A program made the translations under genes and the position numbers. A model generated the notes under the pieces. It ran no database searches, was not told where the DNA came from, and saw nothing but the letters and a program-made list of their open reading frames with translations. Below, piece by piece: positions 1 to 7,594 of a stretch of 11,914 bases of DNA; within the stretch, counting starts at the first letter, position 1; each line of letters starts with the position of its first letter. The DNA lies in assembly GCA_947463775.1 (NCBI GenBank), contig CANHVD010000115.1:1-11914 (forward strand), given 5' to 3'. This stretch comes from Planctomycetaceae bacterium (lineage in GTDB: Bacteria; Planctomycetota; Planctomycetia; Planctomycetales; Planctomycetaceae).

Positions 1-173
1 GTGATCGTTTCAGAGAGCCGCTCCAAAGCAACCTGCTCACCTTCGTTACCTCGAGTCTTCCGGCGTTTCTTGGCGAGCACCTTAAGTTTGTCGTCAAAAA
101 CGACGGCCATCATTTTGGTACCACCCAGATCAAATCCGATCCAAATGCGGCGTTTTGGGGTCTCGTCTGTCAT
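1..173 (-). CDS. ROK-family sugar kinase or regulator, N-terminal part
   Basis: Only the first 57 codons are in the window; the rest continues past the left edge. Seen: the protein begins MTDETPKRRIWIGFDLGG, followed by TKMMAVVFD. This is the DxGGTK phosphate-binding loop that opens ROK-family proteins (glucokinase-like sugar kinases and ROK transcriptional repressors) of the actin-like ATPase fold. There is no helix-turn-helix before the loop, so a kinase acting on glucose, fructose or an N-acetylated sugar in the cytoplasm is more likely than a NagC/Xyl-type repressor. The ATG at 173-171 is preceded by a short GAGAG that could serve as ribosome binding site. The gene diverges from the sialidase-like gene at 475, and a shared sugar-use context is plausible but unproven. 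Substrate cannot be assigned from this fragment. Confidence 0.85.
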   Translation of the reverse strand, partial: MTDETPKRRIWIGFDLGGTKMMAVVFDDKLKVLAKKRRKTRGNEGEQVALERLSETI

Positions 174-474
174 TTTGCTCTCAAATTAGTACTGATGCGG
201 GACAACGGAATGTCCCGGCAATCTTCGTAGGATAACAATTCAGGCAGTGGATGCTCCAGTAACCACGAAATCAGATTTCTCAGTCGACAGCCATTTGCAA
301 TCCGCCGCAGAACTCCGCCAGAACACGCGAACTCTAGGCGAACGAGTAGGCTGGACGGAGGAACGGACAGATTTTGACAGTTCCTGCAGAATGTTTTCCA
401 ACTCCGGCTATGGTTACGATACAGCCAATCCTGGAATTATCGTTCGACCAAATAACTCATTGAGACGAATTGAA
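174..474. other. Divergent intergenic region between ROK gene and sialidase-like gene
   Basis: About 300 bases without a convincing gene. The sialidase frame stays open upstream to 247, but that extension would put about 76 polar residues before an obvious signal peptide, so it is not taken as coding. The region must hold the promoters of both flanking genes, yet no good -35/-10 pair was found. It contains one perfect 7-bp inverted repeat (198-217, listed separately). Confidence 0.6.
198..217. promoter_or_regulatory. Short perfect inverted repeat in divergent promoter region
   Basis: Seen: CGGGACA (198-204), a 6-base spacer, then TGTCCCG (211-217), a perfect 7-bp inverted repeat. It lies 25 bases upstream of the ROK ATG. 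It could be a regulator's operator or a hairpin in the 5' leader of the ROK transcript. No T-run follows on either strand, so it is not a terminator. The role is inferred only from position and symmetry. Confidence 0.3.
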
Positions 475-1689
475 ATGTCTTTCCAAGCTCACTCGCCCCT
501 GTTTCTCTGCTTCATGCTTCTGGTTGCAGCGAGCAGATTTTTGTCAGCTGCAGAAGATGCCTCTCAACCCATACTCCGATCGGAGTTTGTGTTCCCCTTG
601 CACCCTCAACACAATCACGCACCGGGTATCGCGGAACTTGCAGATGGCGAATTGATTGTTTCCTGGTATCGTGGCAGTGGTGAACGAACTGCCGATGATG
701 TGGCAGTTTATGGATCTCGATTGAAAGCTGGTCGGAAAGAATGGGGACCGGAATTTCTGATGACCGACACACCGGGATTCCCTGATTGTAACACGGCCAT
801 GATGACCGATCCCAATGGACGGCTCATGCTTTTCTGGCCGGTTGTTATCGCCAATAGCTGGGAATCATGCCTGACTCATCTCAAGGTGAGTGACAATCCC
901 GCTGGCGATGGGTGCCCTCAATGGGATCGCAGTGAAACGATTCTGCTCAAGCCCGATGACTTCTCGCCGGAAGCGATTCGAATTCTCGATCAGTTTCTTT
1001 CCGCATTGCCGGTACCACTTCCCGAAAAACAAAAGCTGGAGATTGAAGAGGCGAAGGAGAAGCTGAGCCAGAAACTCTATCAGCGCATGGGCTGGCAGCC
1101 TCGTTGCAAACCCACCGTGCTGCCATCGGGGCGTATACTGCTGCCCCTTTATACAGACACGTACTCGATCTCGATTATGGCGATCAGCGACGATGGCGGT
1201 TCTACCTGGTATGCCAGTAAGCCGCTGCTTGGCTTCGGTGCAATTCAGCCGGCGGTGGTGCGTCGCGATGATGGAACTCTGGTTGCCTACATGAGAGAGA
1301 ATGGTTTTACCGGACATGTGCGAGTCTGTGAATCAACGGATGATGGAGTCACATGGGGACCCGTGGGTGTCTCCGAACTTGTGAATCCTGGCTCAGGGTT
1401 GGATGGTGTTCGGCTCAGAAACGGCCATTGGGTGCTCGTTCATAACGACACATCCTCTGGCAGAAATCAGCTCGCCGTCAGCCTTTCCACAGACGAAGGT
1501 CTGACGTGGAAAGCGTCCCGGCATCTGGAGCAACAGCCGACAGGATCTTTTCACTACCCGTGCGTAATCCAGGCAAAAGACGGCATGATCCATGCGGTCT
1601 ACAGTTACTTCTGCGATGAAGGCAAGACAATGAAACATGCTGCATTCAACGAAGAATGGATTCTGACGGGCGACGCTGCCTCGAAATAA
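475..1689 (+). CDS. Secreted BNR-repeat sialidase-like protein
   Basis: A 404-residue exported protein of the BNR_2/exo-alpha-sialidase-like beta-propeller family. Residues 1-26 form a Sec signal peptide (hydrophobic FLCFMLLVAAS, likely cleavage after SAA). Three Asp-boxes of the form SxDxGxxW are visible at residues 238-245, 287-294 and 338-345. The N-terminal family signature with HNHAPGIAELADGELIVSWY followed by DVAVYGSR (about 46-82) is present. A charged, probably helical insert lies around residues 160-205. In planctomycetes such proteins are thought to remove sialic acid or related sugars from external glycans; the true substrate here is unknown. The ATG at 475 is chosen because it sits directly before the signal peptide and follows GAGACG, although the frame is open back to 247. 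It ends facing ruvX, 69 bases away. Confidence 0.85.
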   Translation: MSFQAHSPLFLCFMLLVAASRFLSAAEDASQPILRSEFVFPLHPQHNHAPGIAELADGELIVSWYRGSGERTADDVAVYGSRLKAGRKEWGPEFLMTDTPGFPDCNTAMMTDPNGRLMLFWPVVIANSWESCLTHLKVSDNPAGDGCPQWDRSETILLKPDDFSPEAIRILDQFLSALPVPLPEKQKLEIEEAKEKLSQKLYQRMGWQPRCKPTVLPSGRILLPLYTDTYSISIMAISDDGGSTWYASKPLLGFGAIQPAVVRRDDGTLVAYMRENGFTGHVRVCESTDDGVTWGPVGVSELVNPGSGLDGVRLRNGHWVLVHNDTSSGRNQLAVSLSTDEGLTWKASRHLEQQPTGSFHYPCVIQAKDGMIHAVYSYFCDEGKTMKHAAFNEEWILTGDAASK

Positions 1690-1758
1690 TCCACGTTGAG
1701 TCGTCAGCAACTCTGGTCAACGGGCGAGATTTACCTCCACGACGACGAACGATGCTTC

Positions 1759-2238
1759 TCAGTCCGCGCCGCGCCGGACTCTCCGTGATTCCAGAAAGTT
1801 CTGGAGCAATATCTGCGCGGCAATCTTGTCGATGCGATCCTTACGTTGTTTCTTTGTCAGGGCTGCATCCGTCATCAGACACTCAGCTTGAAATGATGAG
1901 AATCGCTCATCCTGAAAACAATACGGAAGACCGGTTACTGAAGACAGCCAGTCTGCAAATTTCCGTGCTTCACGAGATTTTTCGCTTTCGTCTCCGCTCA
2001 GATGAATCGGCAGACCAACAACCATCCCGACAGGTCGGTACTCTTCGACTAATGTCTTGAAGAAGCGAGTATCTCCCTGAGTCCCCTGCCGCTGATGATT
2101 GTAAAGTGGACTTGAGAATTTCTGATCACGATCCGAAACAGCCACGCCGACTCGCTTCGTGCCATAATCAATACCCAGCAAAACACCGGCATTGGGAAGC
2201 TCTGTCGCTCCCGAGTGATTTGATTCTTCTGTAGGCAT
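1759..2238 (-). CDS. ruvX: RuvX/YqgF-type Holliday junction resolvase-like nuclease (pre-16S rRNA nuclease)
   Basis: A 159-residue cytoplasmic RNase H-fold protein of the YqgF/RuvX family. In E. coli the family is linked to processing of the 5' end of 16S rRNA; a Holliday-junction resolvase role was proposed from structure. Seen: LLGIDYGTKRVGVAVSD (first catalytic Asp, residues 20-36), VVGLPIHLSGDES (73-85), QDERFSS (109-115) and IDKIAAQILLQNFL (136-149, last acidic residue). These are all the family's diagnostic blocks, so it looks intact. Two ATGs are possible, 2283 and 2238. Neither has a good Shine-Dalgarno; the shorter form is preferred because the fold starts about 18 residues after it. 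The start is uncertain; the family call is firm. It diverges from the isomerase at 2453. Confidence 0.93.
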   Translation of the reverse strand: MPTEESNHSGATELPNAGVLLGIDYGTKRVGVAVSDRDQKFSSPLYNHQRQGTQGDTRFFKTLVEEYRPVGMVVGLPIHLSGDESEKSREARKFADWLSSVTGLPYCFQDERFSSFQAECLMTDAALTKKQRKDRIDKIAAQILLQNFLESRRVRRGAD

Positions 2239-2452
2239 TCTCAGTGAAGCTCGGTGGTTCCCGGATTTAGTCGATATCGGCATTCAGACCACATTCTACG
2301 GGGATAGCCTTCTGATCGCACACCACTCACACAGGGAACGGTCTGATTTCCTGGCACGAAACATCTGAACGACTCACTTGTCATCTTTTAGTCGACCAAT
2401 GAGAATGCTTCGGCGAGTGACTATTCACAGATCTGTTTTTGTCGAGGTTTCA

Positions 2453-3472
2453 ATGGCCAGTAAGCCGAACGTCATCATCAGTGCTTTTGCCGACGAGGCA
2501 GCCAATCGCCGCACCGCTCTTGAACAAATGACAGCACTCGCTGCGATTGGAATTCGGAACTACAGTCCGCGATTTATCGACGTTCTGGGCGATGGGAGAA
2601 TCGAACACGTCACAGAACTCAATGCGGAGAAGCTTGAGCGACTTCGACAATTTCATGCCGAATACGGCGTGCGAGTCACCAGCATCGGGGCTCGAGTTGG
2701 CAAGGTTAAACTCCTGAATGTCGAAGATGGCTCTCATAATAAGTTCGTGCCTTTCGAAGAGTATCTTGCTGGAGAAGTGGCCCGAACAATCAATGTGGCG
2801 AAGGCGCTGGATACGAAGTTGATCCGAGGTTTCTCCTTCTATCATCCGCGAGGTACGAAGCCAGAACAGCATCTGGATCAGGCTGCTGACCAGATTCGTC
2901 GCATCACGAACCTGTGTGCTGAGAGTGGCCTTGTCTATGGACTGGAAATTGAGCCTAATCTCGTCGGCGAAACAGGCCCGTTAATGGCGGAACTTGCAAA
3001 ACGCGTGGACCACCCGAACATGGTCCTGATTTTTGACGGTGGCAATGTTACGGCCCAGAACAAGAACGCCATTCAGGTCTTCGAGGAATATCGTGCAACT
3101 CTTCCATGGCTGGGATGGATGCATGTTAAAGATTATCGGATCGATCGCAGCCTGGTTTGGGAGGGTGCTGTCGATGAGGAACGCTTGAAGAATTTTGTTC
3201 CCTGTGACGAGGGTGATTCTGGTCATGAAATGATTTTCCGTGACCTTCGAGAACAGATTCCGGCGATTGAACTGCGACTGCAGAAACTGGGCATCCCGGG
3301 GTTCTATCTTGAGACCGAGCCACACCTGAAGGGCGGCGGCCAGTTTGGTGGATTTAGCGGGCCGGACGGAATGGGCGTTGCGGTTCGATCACTTTGCTCC
3401 GCACTCGATTACACCGGAATCGGGTATCGACTAAGGACATTTGCAGACATTCGTGAATTGAGAGGATTCTGA
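2453..3472 (+). CDS. Sugar phosphate isomerase/epimerase-like TIM-barrel protein
   Basis: A 339-residue protein of the xylose-isomerase-like TIM-barrel superfamily (AP endonuclease family 2 fold). Candidate metal ligands fall at the expected strand ends: E165/E167 in GLEIEPN, D195 in LIFDGGN, H224 in WMHVKD and E287/E289 in YLETEPH. A Gly-rich segment with KGGGQFGGFSGPDGMG follows at about 293-308. Members isomerise or epimerise sugars, inositols or hydroxypyruvate, and the substrate cannot be told here. No signal peptide, so cytoplasmic. The frame is open from 2378, but the ATG at 2453 has GAGG five bases upstream and starts at the natural beginning of the domain. It is followed after 3 bases by the Trm112-like gene, so the two are almost certainly co-transcribed. 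Confidence 0.85.
   Translation: MASKPNVIISAFADEAANRRTALEQMTALAAIGIRNYSPRFIDVLGDGRIEHVTELNAEKLERLRQFHAEYGVRVTSIGARVGKVKLLNVEDGSHNKFVPFEEYLAGEVARTINVAKALDTKLIRGFSFYHPRGTKPEQHLDQAADQIRRITNLCAESGLVYGLEIEPNLVGETGPLMAELAKRVDHPNMVLIFDGGNVTAQNKNAIQVFEEYRATLPWLGWMHVKDYRIDRSLVWEGAVDEERLKNFVPCDEGDSGHEMIFRDLREQIPAIELRLQKLGIPGFYLETEPHLKGGGQFGGFSGPDGMGVAVRSLCSALDYTGIGYRLRTFADIRELRGF
3461..3466 (+). promoter_or_regulatory. Ribosome binding site of the Trm112-like gene
   Basis: AGAGGA lies nine bases before the ATG at 3476, inside the last codons of the upstream isomerase gene. This supports translational linkage of the pair. Confidence 0.6.
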
Positions 3473-3475
3473 GAC

Positions 3476-3688
3476 ATGGTCTTCAATTTTGAAAAATCAA
3501 GCAGCTACCTTGTTTGTCCAAAGTGTCATTCGGACCTCGTTAAGGACGGTGACTCACTGGTTTGTACGAATCCAGATGTGCGTCTGAAGTATCCAATCCT
3601 GGATGATATTCCTCGGTTGCTGGTGGAAGAGGCAAAGGAACTCAGTCCGGACGAATGGAACTCTGCCATGCAACGAGCAGGTCGTTGA
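3476..3688 (+). CDS. Trm112 family (UPF0434/YcaR-like) small zinc-binding protein
   Basis: A complete 70-residue protein. Seen: LVCPKCHSDL (C14, C17), LVCTNPD (C30), then LKYPILDDIPRLLVEEA. This is the layout of bacterial Trm112-like/YcaR proteins (CPxC, a third Cys, then a YPI-DxIP-L-EA signature). As in YcaR, no fourth Cys is visible. In archaea and eukaryotes Trm112 activates several methyltransferases acting on tRNA, rRNA and release factor; the bacterial function is less clear. It follows the isomerase by 3 bases and precedes fmt by 120 bases, which gives a loose translation-related context. The C-terminus (ELSPDEWNSAMQRAGR) is polar and likely helical. Confidence 0.88.
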   Translation: MVFNFEKSSSYLVCPKCHSDLVKDGDSLVCTNPDVRLKYPILDDIPRLLVEEAKELSPDEWNSAMQRAGR

Positions 3689-3808
3689 GGAACGTACGCT
3701 ACGCTCCAGACTTTGGTGCGCGCACACAATTCATCTCGAGTTTGACTCAACTCATGTCCCGTTAACGATTTTGCTCGACGCTGTCTTCAATCTCTTCAAG
3801 CTGTTTTC

Positions 3809-4777
3809 ATGCCTCTTCGACTTGTTCTTATGGGTACTGGCGAATTCGCAGTGCCGCCGTTTCGCGCTTTGCTCGGTTCGGAACATTCTGTGGTCGGAGT
3901 TCTGACGCAGCCGGATCGGTCGGGGCGCGGTCACCATCAACACGTCAATCCCGTGAAGGAAATGGCGGTTGCCCGCGATGTTCCAGTCTTTCAGCCAGAG
4001 CGAGTCAATCGTCCGGAAATGCTGGACACCCTTCGCTCTTTGAAGGCTGACGTTTTCATCGTTGCGGCCTACGGGCAGATTCTGAAGCCCGAATTACTGG
4101 CAATCCCGCGGTTAGGGGCCTTTAATCTTCATGGCTCTTTGTTGCCGCGGCATCGAGGAGCAGCTCCGGTGCAGTATTCAATCTGGAAAGGCGATACCAC
4201 GACTGGTGTCACGATATTTCAGATAGAGCCAGCTTTGGATTCAGGTCCTGTCGTTGGAAAAGTAGAGACCCCCATCGGGCTATCTGAGTCCTCAGGCGAA
4301 CTGATGCTGCGACTTGCCGAGCTTTCCGTTCCGCTAACATTGCGGGTTGTTCAACAACTGGCGGATGGGACGGCTGTTTTTGAGAGACAGGACTCGTCGC
4401 AAGTGACTTTGGCTCCCAAAATCGCAAGGGAATCCGGAGTCATCGATTGGTCTCAATCCTGTCGCCAGATTGATTGTCATGTGCGAGCCATGCAGCCATG
4501 GCCCAAGGCCTCAACCATTCTGCAGCGCGATGGGCAATCTGCAGGCCGCTGTACGATTCAGCAGGTTGGCCGCTCTGCAGACTTGTTGCTTCCGTCACTG
4601 CCACCGGTTGCCGGTAGGCTCCAGGAACATCAGGGTCGTTTGTTTGTTGCAGCCGGAGATGGCTGGCTTGAGATCCTGCGAATTCAACCGGATGGCCGTA
4701 AGAGTATGGACGGCCGCTCTTTCGTCAACGGTTATTCAATCACCTCGAACGACCGATTTGTCCGCGACATTCAGTGA
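3809..4777 (+). CDS. fmt: Methionyl-tRNA formyltransferase
   Basis: A 322-residue enzyme that transfers a formyl group from 10-formyltetrahydrofolate to the amino group of Met-tRNAfMet, making the bacterial initiator tRNA. The N-terminal formyltransferase domain (about 1-190) shows VLMGTGEFAVPPFRAL at the start, VLTQPDRSGRG (31-41), and the catalytic triad N106 and H108 in NLHGSLLPRHRGAAP with D144 in ALDSG. The C-terminal tRNA-binding domain begins at about 200 (LAPKIARESGVIDW) and is full length. The usual GLDTGD is EPALDSGP here, but the Asp is kept. The ATG at 3809 starts exactly at the family N-terminus though it has no clear Shine-Dalgarno. No def gene is nearby, unlike the common fmt-def pairing. 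Its stop overlaps the xseA stop on the opposite strand. Confidence 0.97.
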   Translation: MPLRLVLMGTGEFAVPPFRALLGSEHSVVGVLTQPDRSGRGHHQHVNPVKEMAVARDVPVFQPERVNRPEMLDTLRSLKADVFIVAAYGQILKPELLAIPRLGAFNLHGSLLPRHRGAAPVQYSIWKGDTTTGVTIFQIEPALDSGPVVGKVETPIGLSESSGELMLRLAELSVPLTLRVVQQLADGTAVFERQDSSQVTLAPKIARESGVIDWSQSCRQIDCHVRAMQPWPKASTILQRDGQSAGRCTIQQVGRSADLLLPSLPPVAGRLQEHQGRLFVAAGDGWLEILRIQPDGRKSMDGRSFVNGYSITSNDRFVRDIQ

Positions 4778-6000
4778 GGGCGTTCGATCTCGATTGCCGT
4801 CACCGCTGAACGCACCAGTCCGGATGCAAGTCGAGTCGTAAGAATCTCGCCGGGTTCGACCCCTTCGGCGGATCGCAACAAGGCACCGTCCGACCTTTGT
4901 GTCAACGAGTACCCCCGGGAAAGGACCCTGAGTGGGCTCAGTGCCTGCAGTGATGCTGCGAACTCCGCCAAATCTCGCCCTCTTCGCTCGGTCAATAAGC
5001 GAACGGCCTTCACCGCACGCTCAGAGAAAGCTTCACAATCGAGCCGTTTTTGATCGACGAGACTCATGGGCCGCTGAAGTACAGACCTCGCCTCAATCGT
5101 ACTCAGTCGAAGTCTGGCCCGATCCAGACGATCTCGCAGAGTCTGCCTCATGCGGTGTGCCGTGTGAATCAGTGAGTCATGAAGATCACGAGCTGACGGA
5201 ACAACCAGCTCTCCAGCTTCGCTGGGTGTCAGTGCTCGGCGATCTGCAACCAGATCGGCAATCGACACATCGATTTCATGCCCCACTGCAGCGATGACAG
5301 GGATTCGACACGCAGCTACAGCCCTTGCGACAACTTCGGTATTGAAGCACCAAAGATCTTCAAGACTTCCGCCACCTCGTCCGGTAATCACAACATCAAC
5401 ATCAGGAATGCGATGTACGAGTTTCAAGGCCTTCGCAATTTCTTCCGCCGCCCCATCACCCTGAACGCGAACAGGTACGACCACGATTCGAGCTGGCGGC
5501 CATCGCCGAGTAATCACCTGAATCATATCGCGGACGGCAGCACTGCTCGGACTCGTTACAAGGGCAATCCGACGCGGTATCTGCGGAATCGCTCGCTTTC
5601 GCGACTCATCAAACAGGCCCTCTGCTGATAGTTTGTCGCGAAGTTGTCGAAAAGCCAGCTCAAGTTCCCCGATGCCCTGTGGCATCAAACGGGATATGAC
5701 AAATTGACAAGTCCCCTTGGCGACATAGACCTGCAAAGACCCCGTAGCGAGGCACTTCATTCCATCTTTCGGTTCAAAGCGAATCTTCTGAGCAGCACTT
5801 CGCCAGATCACAGCACCGATTTCGGACTGTTCATCCTTCAGAGTCAAATACCAATGTCCGGCCGGACTGCGCCGACAATTGGAGATCTCTCCTTCAACGG
5901 TGCAGGGAGGCAACGCGGTCTCAACGACCTCTTTAAAGGCATTGACGAGATCTGAAACACTGACAACAGGAAACTCCGACAACTTACTGTGACTCCTCAA
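4771..6000 (-). CDS. xseA: Exodeoxyribonuclease VII large subunit
   Basis: A protein of about 409 residues, near the usual length for XseA, the catalytic subunit of the exonuclease that degrades single-stranded DNA from both ends together with XseB. The OB-fold domain (about 10-110) contains VEGEISNCRRSPAGHWYLTL. The catalytic domain shows IALVTSPSSAAVRDM (145-159), the GRGGGSLEDLWCFN block (207-220), VGHEIDVSIADLVADRRALT (239-258) and SEAGE. A coiled-coil-rich stretch spans about 270-350, and SRGYSLT marks the C-terminal segment (361-367). There is no ATG near the N-terminus: an in-frame stop lies just upstream. The start must be TTG, either at 6000 or at 5982; the latter has AGGAG (5997-5993) ten bases ahead. 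No xseB is adjacent. It lies downstream of the M20 peptidase on the same strand, 95 bases apart. Confidence 0.95.
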   Translation of the reverse strand: MRSHSKLSEFPVVSVSDLVNAFKEVVETALPPCTVEGEISNCRRSPAGHWYLTLKDEQSEIGAVIWRSAAQKIRFEPKDGMKCLATGSLQVYVAKGTCQFVISRLMPQGIGELELAFRQLRDKLSAEGLFDESRKRAIPQIPRRIALVTSPSSAAVRDMIQVITRRWPPARIVVVPVRVQGDGAAEEIAKALKLVHRIPDVDVVITGRGGGSLEDLWCFNTEVVARAVAACRIPVIAAVGHEIDVSIADLVADRRALTPSEAGELVVPSARDLHDSLIHTAHRMRQTLRDRLDRARLRLSTIEARSVLQRPMSLVDQKRLDCEAFSERAVKAVRLLTERRGRDLAEFAASLQALSPLRVLSRGYSLTQRSDGALLRSAEGVEPGEILTTRLASGLVRSAVTAIEIERPH

Positions 6001-6095
6001 GTACTCTTCGGGCGGTTAAAATTGAGGCTTGGTGTTCGCGCGGTAGATCATTCAAATCATTGACTGAATCGTGGCTGTGCACAGAATGGCATTAC

Positions 6096-7226
6096 TCAGC
6101 AACACCATCTTTGAATGCACTGAGAATACATCTCTGTGCCAAGCTGAAGCTGTTCCAGACTAATCCACTCATCATCCGTGTGAGCCTGAGCGATATCGCC
6201 AGGGCCGAACACCACGATGTTTTTCAACTCCGTAAAGATCGCCCCATCAGTGCCATAGGCGGCGGTGCGAGCCGCTGATCGCCCGGCAAGTTGCAACAGT
6301 TCTTTGACGAAAGGTGCAGACGGGTCCGTATAGAGTGGTGAGCCGGAAAACAGAGTATCAAACTTCAGCCCGCATCGCGTCGCCAGTTCTCGAATTTGCT
6401 CCACCATGCCATCAGCATCCTGCCCGGGCATCGGACGAAAGTACGCCAGACACTCCGACTGAGCGGATGTGATGTTGATCCCTGTGTTGGTATCACGAAT
6501 CATCAGGTTGAGGGTCGGTGTCGGCGGCACAAATCGATCGTCGCGCCACGTCTCAGATGTTTCCATCTCCTCATTGATTCTTTGAATCTCCACGAGGAAA
6601 GGAATCAAAGCCATGTTCGCATTCACGCCCAGTCCAGTACTGGAGTGAGCAGCTCGCCCGATGGACGTGGCTCTTACAGCACGACCGCCCTTGTGAGCGT
6701 AGACGACATCCAGCGATGTCGGTTCCCCCACGATTGATGCTGGCTGGGAAGCAACGATCTGACGATACAGTTGCGAATCTTCGACAACCTTCCGCGCCCC
6801 ATGCATGCCCACTTCCTCGTCAGCTGTGACGACATAGAAAATGGGAGCCCTGAGTTTTGAATTCCGAAGTTCGTGCCCTGCGGCGAGCATGCAAGCCAAC
6901 GATCCTCGCATGTCGCAGGATCCTCGACCGTACATTCGGCCGTCCGCGACATGAGGAGTCCACGGGCCAGAAGCAGCAAAACTCCAAGAGTTGACGGGAA
7001 CGACATCAGTGTGTCCAAAGTAGGCCAATCCGCCACTCGATACCGGACCTTTTCGTGCAACGAGGCATGACTTGGAGATGCCGTTTTCATCATGGTAGGC
7101 CAAGCGTTCAATCTCGAAATCCAGCTGACGCAGCCACTGATCTATACAGTCCGTAATTTCGTTGTTCGAATCCCGACTGACCGATGGGAACGGGATCAAT
7201 TCTCGCAGGTATTCATGAGCTTGCAT
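6096..7226 (-). CDS. M20 family metallopeptidase, ArgE/DapE-like deacylase
   Basis: A 376-residue cytoplasmic di-zinc amidohydrolase of the M20 family, which removes an acyl group or C-terminal residue from small amino-acid substrates. Expected ligands and catalytic residues are visible: H72 and D74 in FGHTDVVPV, D105 in GRGSCDMRGSLA, E137-E138 in TADEEVG, E168 in IVGEPTS, and a late His in GDIAQAHTDDEW. The dimerisation (lid) domain lies at about 178-290. The FGPGDIAQAHTDDEW block is closest to acetylornithine deacetylase, but DapE and other M20 members share it, and no arginine or lysine genes are nearby, so no symbol is given. The ATG at 7226 fits the family N-terminus (YLRELIPFPSVSRDSN), though no Shine-Dalgarno precedes it. 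It may be transcribed with xseA. Confidence 0.9.
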   Translation of the reverse strand: MQAHEYLRELIPFPSVSRDSNNEITDCIDQWLRQLDFEIERLAYHDENGISKSCLVARKGPVSSGGLAYFGHTDVVPVNSWSFAASGPWTPHVADGRMYGRGSCDMRGSLACMLAAGHELRNSKLRAPIFYVVTADEEVGMHGARKVVEDSQLYRQIVASQPASIVGEPTSLDVVYAHKGGRAVRATSIGRAAHSSTGLGVNANMALIPFLVEIQRINEEMETSETWRDDRFVPPTPTLNLMIRDTNTGINITSAQSECLAYFRPMPGQDADGMVEQIRELATRCGLKFDTLFSGSPLYTDPSAPFVKELLQLAGRSAARTAAYGTDGAIFTELKNIVVFGPGDIAQAHTDDEWISLEQLQLGTEMYSQCIQRWCC

Positions 7227-7286
7227 GATTTGAACATAATGTTGGGACAGGAAGTGCGGAAACTCAAAGGTCTGGATATCTGCTCA

Positions 7287-7562
7287 TCATCTGCGCACGG
7301 ATAGCAGTCTCTGTCGAGAAGAATTCACATACCCCTGAACCTCCGAACGATCGACGATGAACGTCCGAAACGCAAGCAAGACCAGTCGAACAGAGGCGTA
7401 CGGAGCTAAAATCCCAATGACATCGTGAACATCAGGGAACGAATCAGAAAGCAGGTAAATCTGAAACTTTGTTCTCGACGCAGGCGCCCGATTATCCCAA
7501 TAGTAACGATTGTGCGAATTGTAGAGGTTGCAGGACACATAGCGCTGAAGAGTTCCGCACAG
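7287..7562 (-). CDS. Possible small uncharacterised protein
   Basis: The minus-strand frame is open for about 100 codons outside any recognised gene and closes with a double TGA, 60 bases before the M20 peptidase start. The predicted peptide reads like a protein: a polar Tyr/Asn-rich beginning (SCNLYNSHNRYYWDNRAP), then a hydrophobic middle (VIGILAPYASVRLVLLAFRTFIV) and a basic tail. Third codon positions carry few A. No family is recognised. There is no in-frame ATG after the start of the divergent Cys-rich gene. The candidates are a rare CTG at 7562, with AAGGAG about nine bases upstream, or a GTG at 7538. The missing normal start codon means this could equally be a gene remnant or chance. 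Confidence 0.25.
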   Translation of the reverse strand: MCGTLQRYVSCNLYNSHNRYYWDNRAPASRTKFQIYLLSDSFPDVHDVIGILAPYASVRLVLLAFRTFIVDRSEVQGYVNSSRQRLLSVRR

Positions 7563-7581
7563 TTTTGTCCACTCCTTTTTC

Positions 7582-7586
7582 GGAGA
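7582..7586 (+). promoter_or_regulatory. Ribosome binding site of the Cys-rich protein gene
   Basis: GGAGA lies eight bases before the ATG at 7595. It selects this start, just before the signal peptide, over the upstream in-frame ATG at 7469. Confidence 0.6.
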
Positions 7587-7594
7587 CGTTAACA

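Larger units (their letters stand above)
7227..7594. other. Intergenic region between M20 peptidase and Cys-rich gene
   Basis: A 368-base stretch between divergent genes. It must carry promoters for both, but no convincing -35/-10 pair was identified. Most of it is covered by an open minus-strand frame, listed separately as a possible small gene. No inverted repeats of note, no tRNA. Confidence 0.5.

Noticed and set aside
230..240. GGATAACAATT, identical to part of the E. coli lac operator
   Set aside because: Only an 11-base half match; the other half and any lacI-like gene are absent. Treated as chance.
247..474. Upstream in-frame extension of the sialidase-like gene (about 76 codons)
   Set aside because: It would bury the signal peptide inside the protein, and the extension is low-complexity polar sequence with no family resemblance.
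1656..2060. Plus-strand 134-codon open frame
   Set aside because: Runs antisense through ruvX, whose motifs are all present; a shadow frame.
2284..2346. TCAGACC/GGTCTGA inverted repeat upstream of ruvX and the isomerase
   Set aside because: Seven-base arms separated by 49 bases; too weak for a structure and no other support.
3742..3770. Possible promoter before fmt (TTGACT, 17-base spacer, ACGATT)
   Set aside because: The -35 is good but the -10 matches the consensus at only two of six positions.
7469..7594. Longer start for the Cys-rich protein at 7469
   Set aside because: The ATG at 7595 has GGAGA at proper spacing and is directly followed by a signal peptide.
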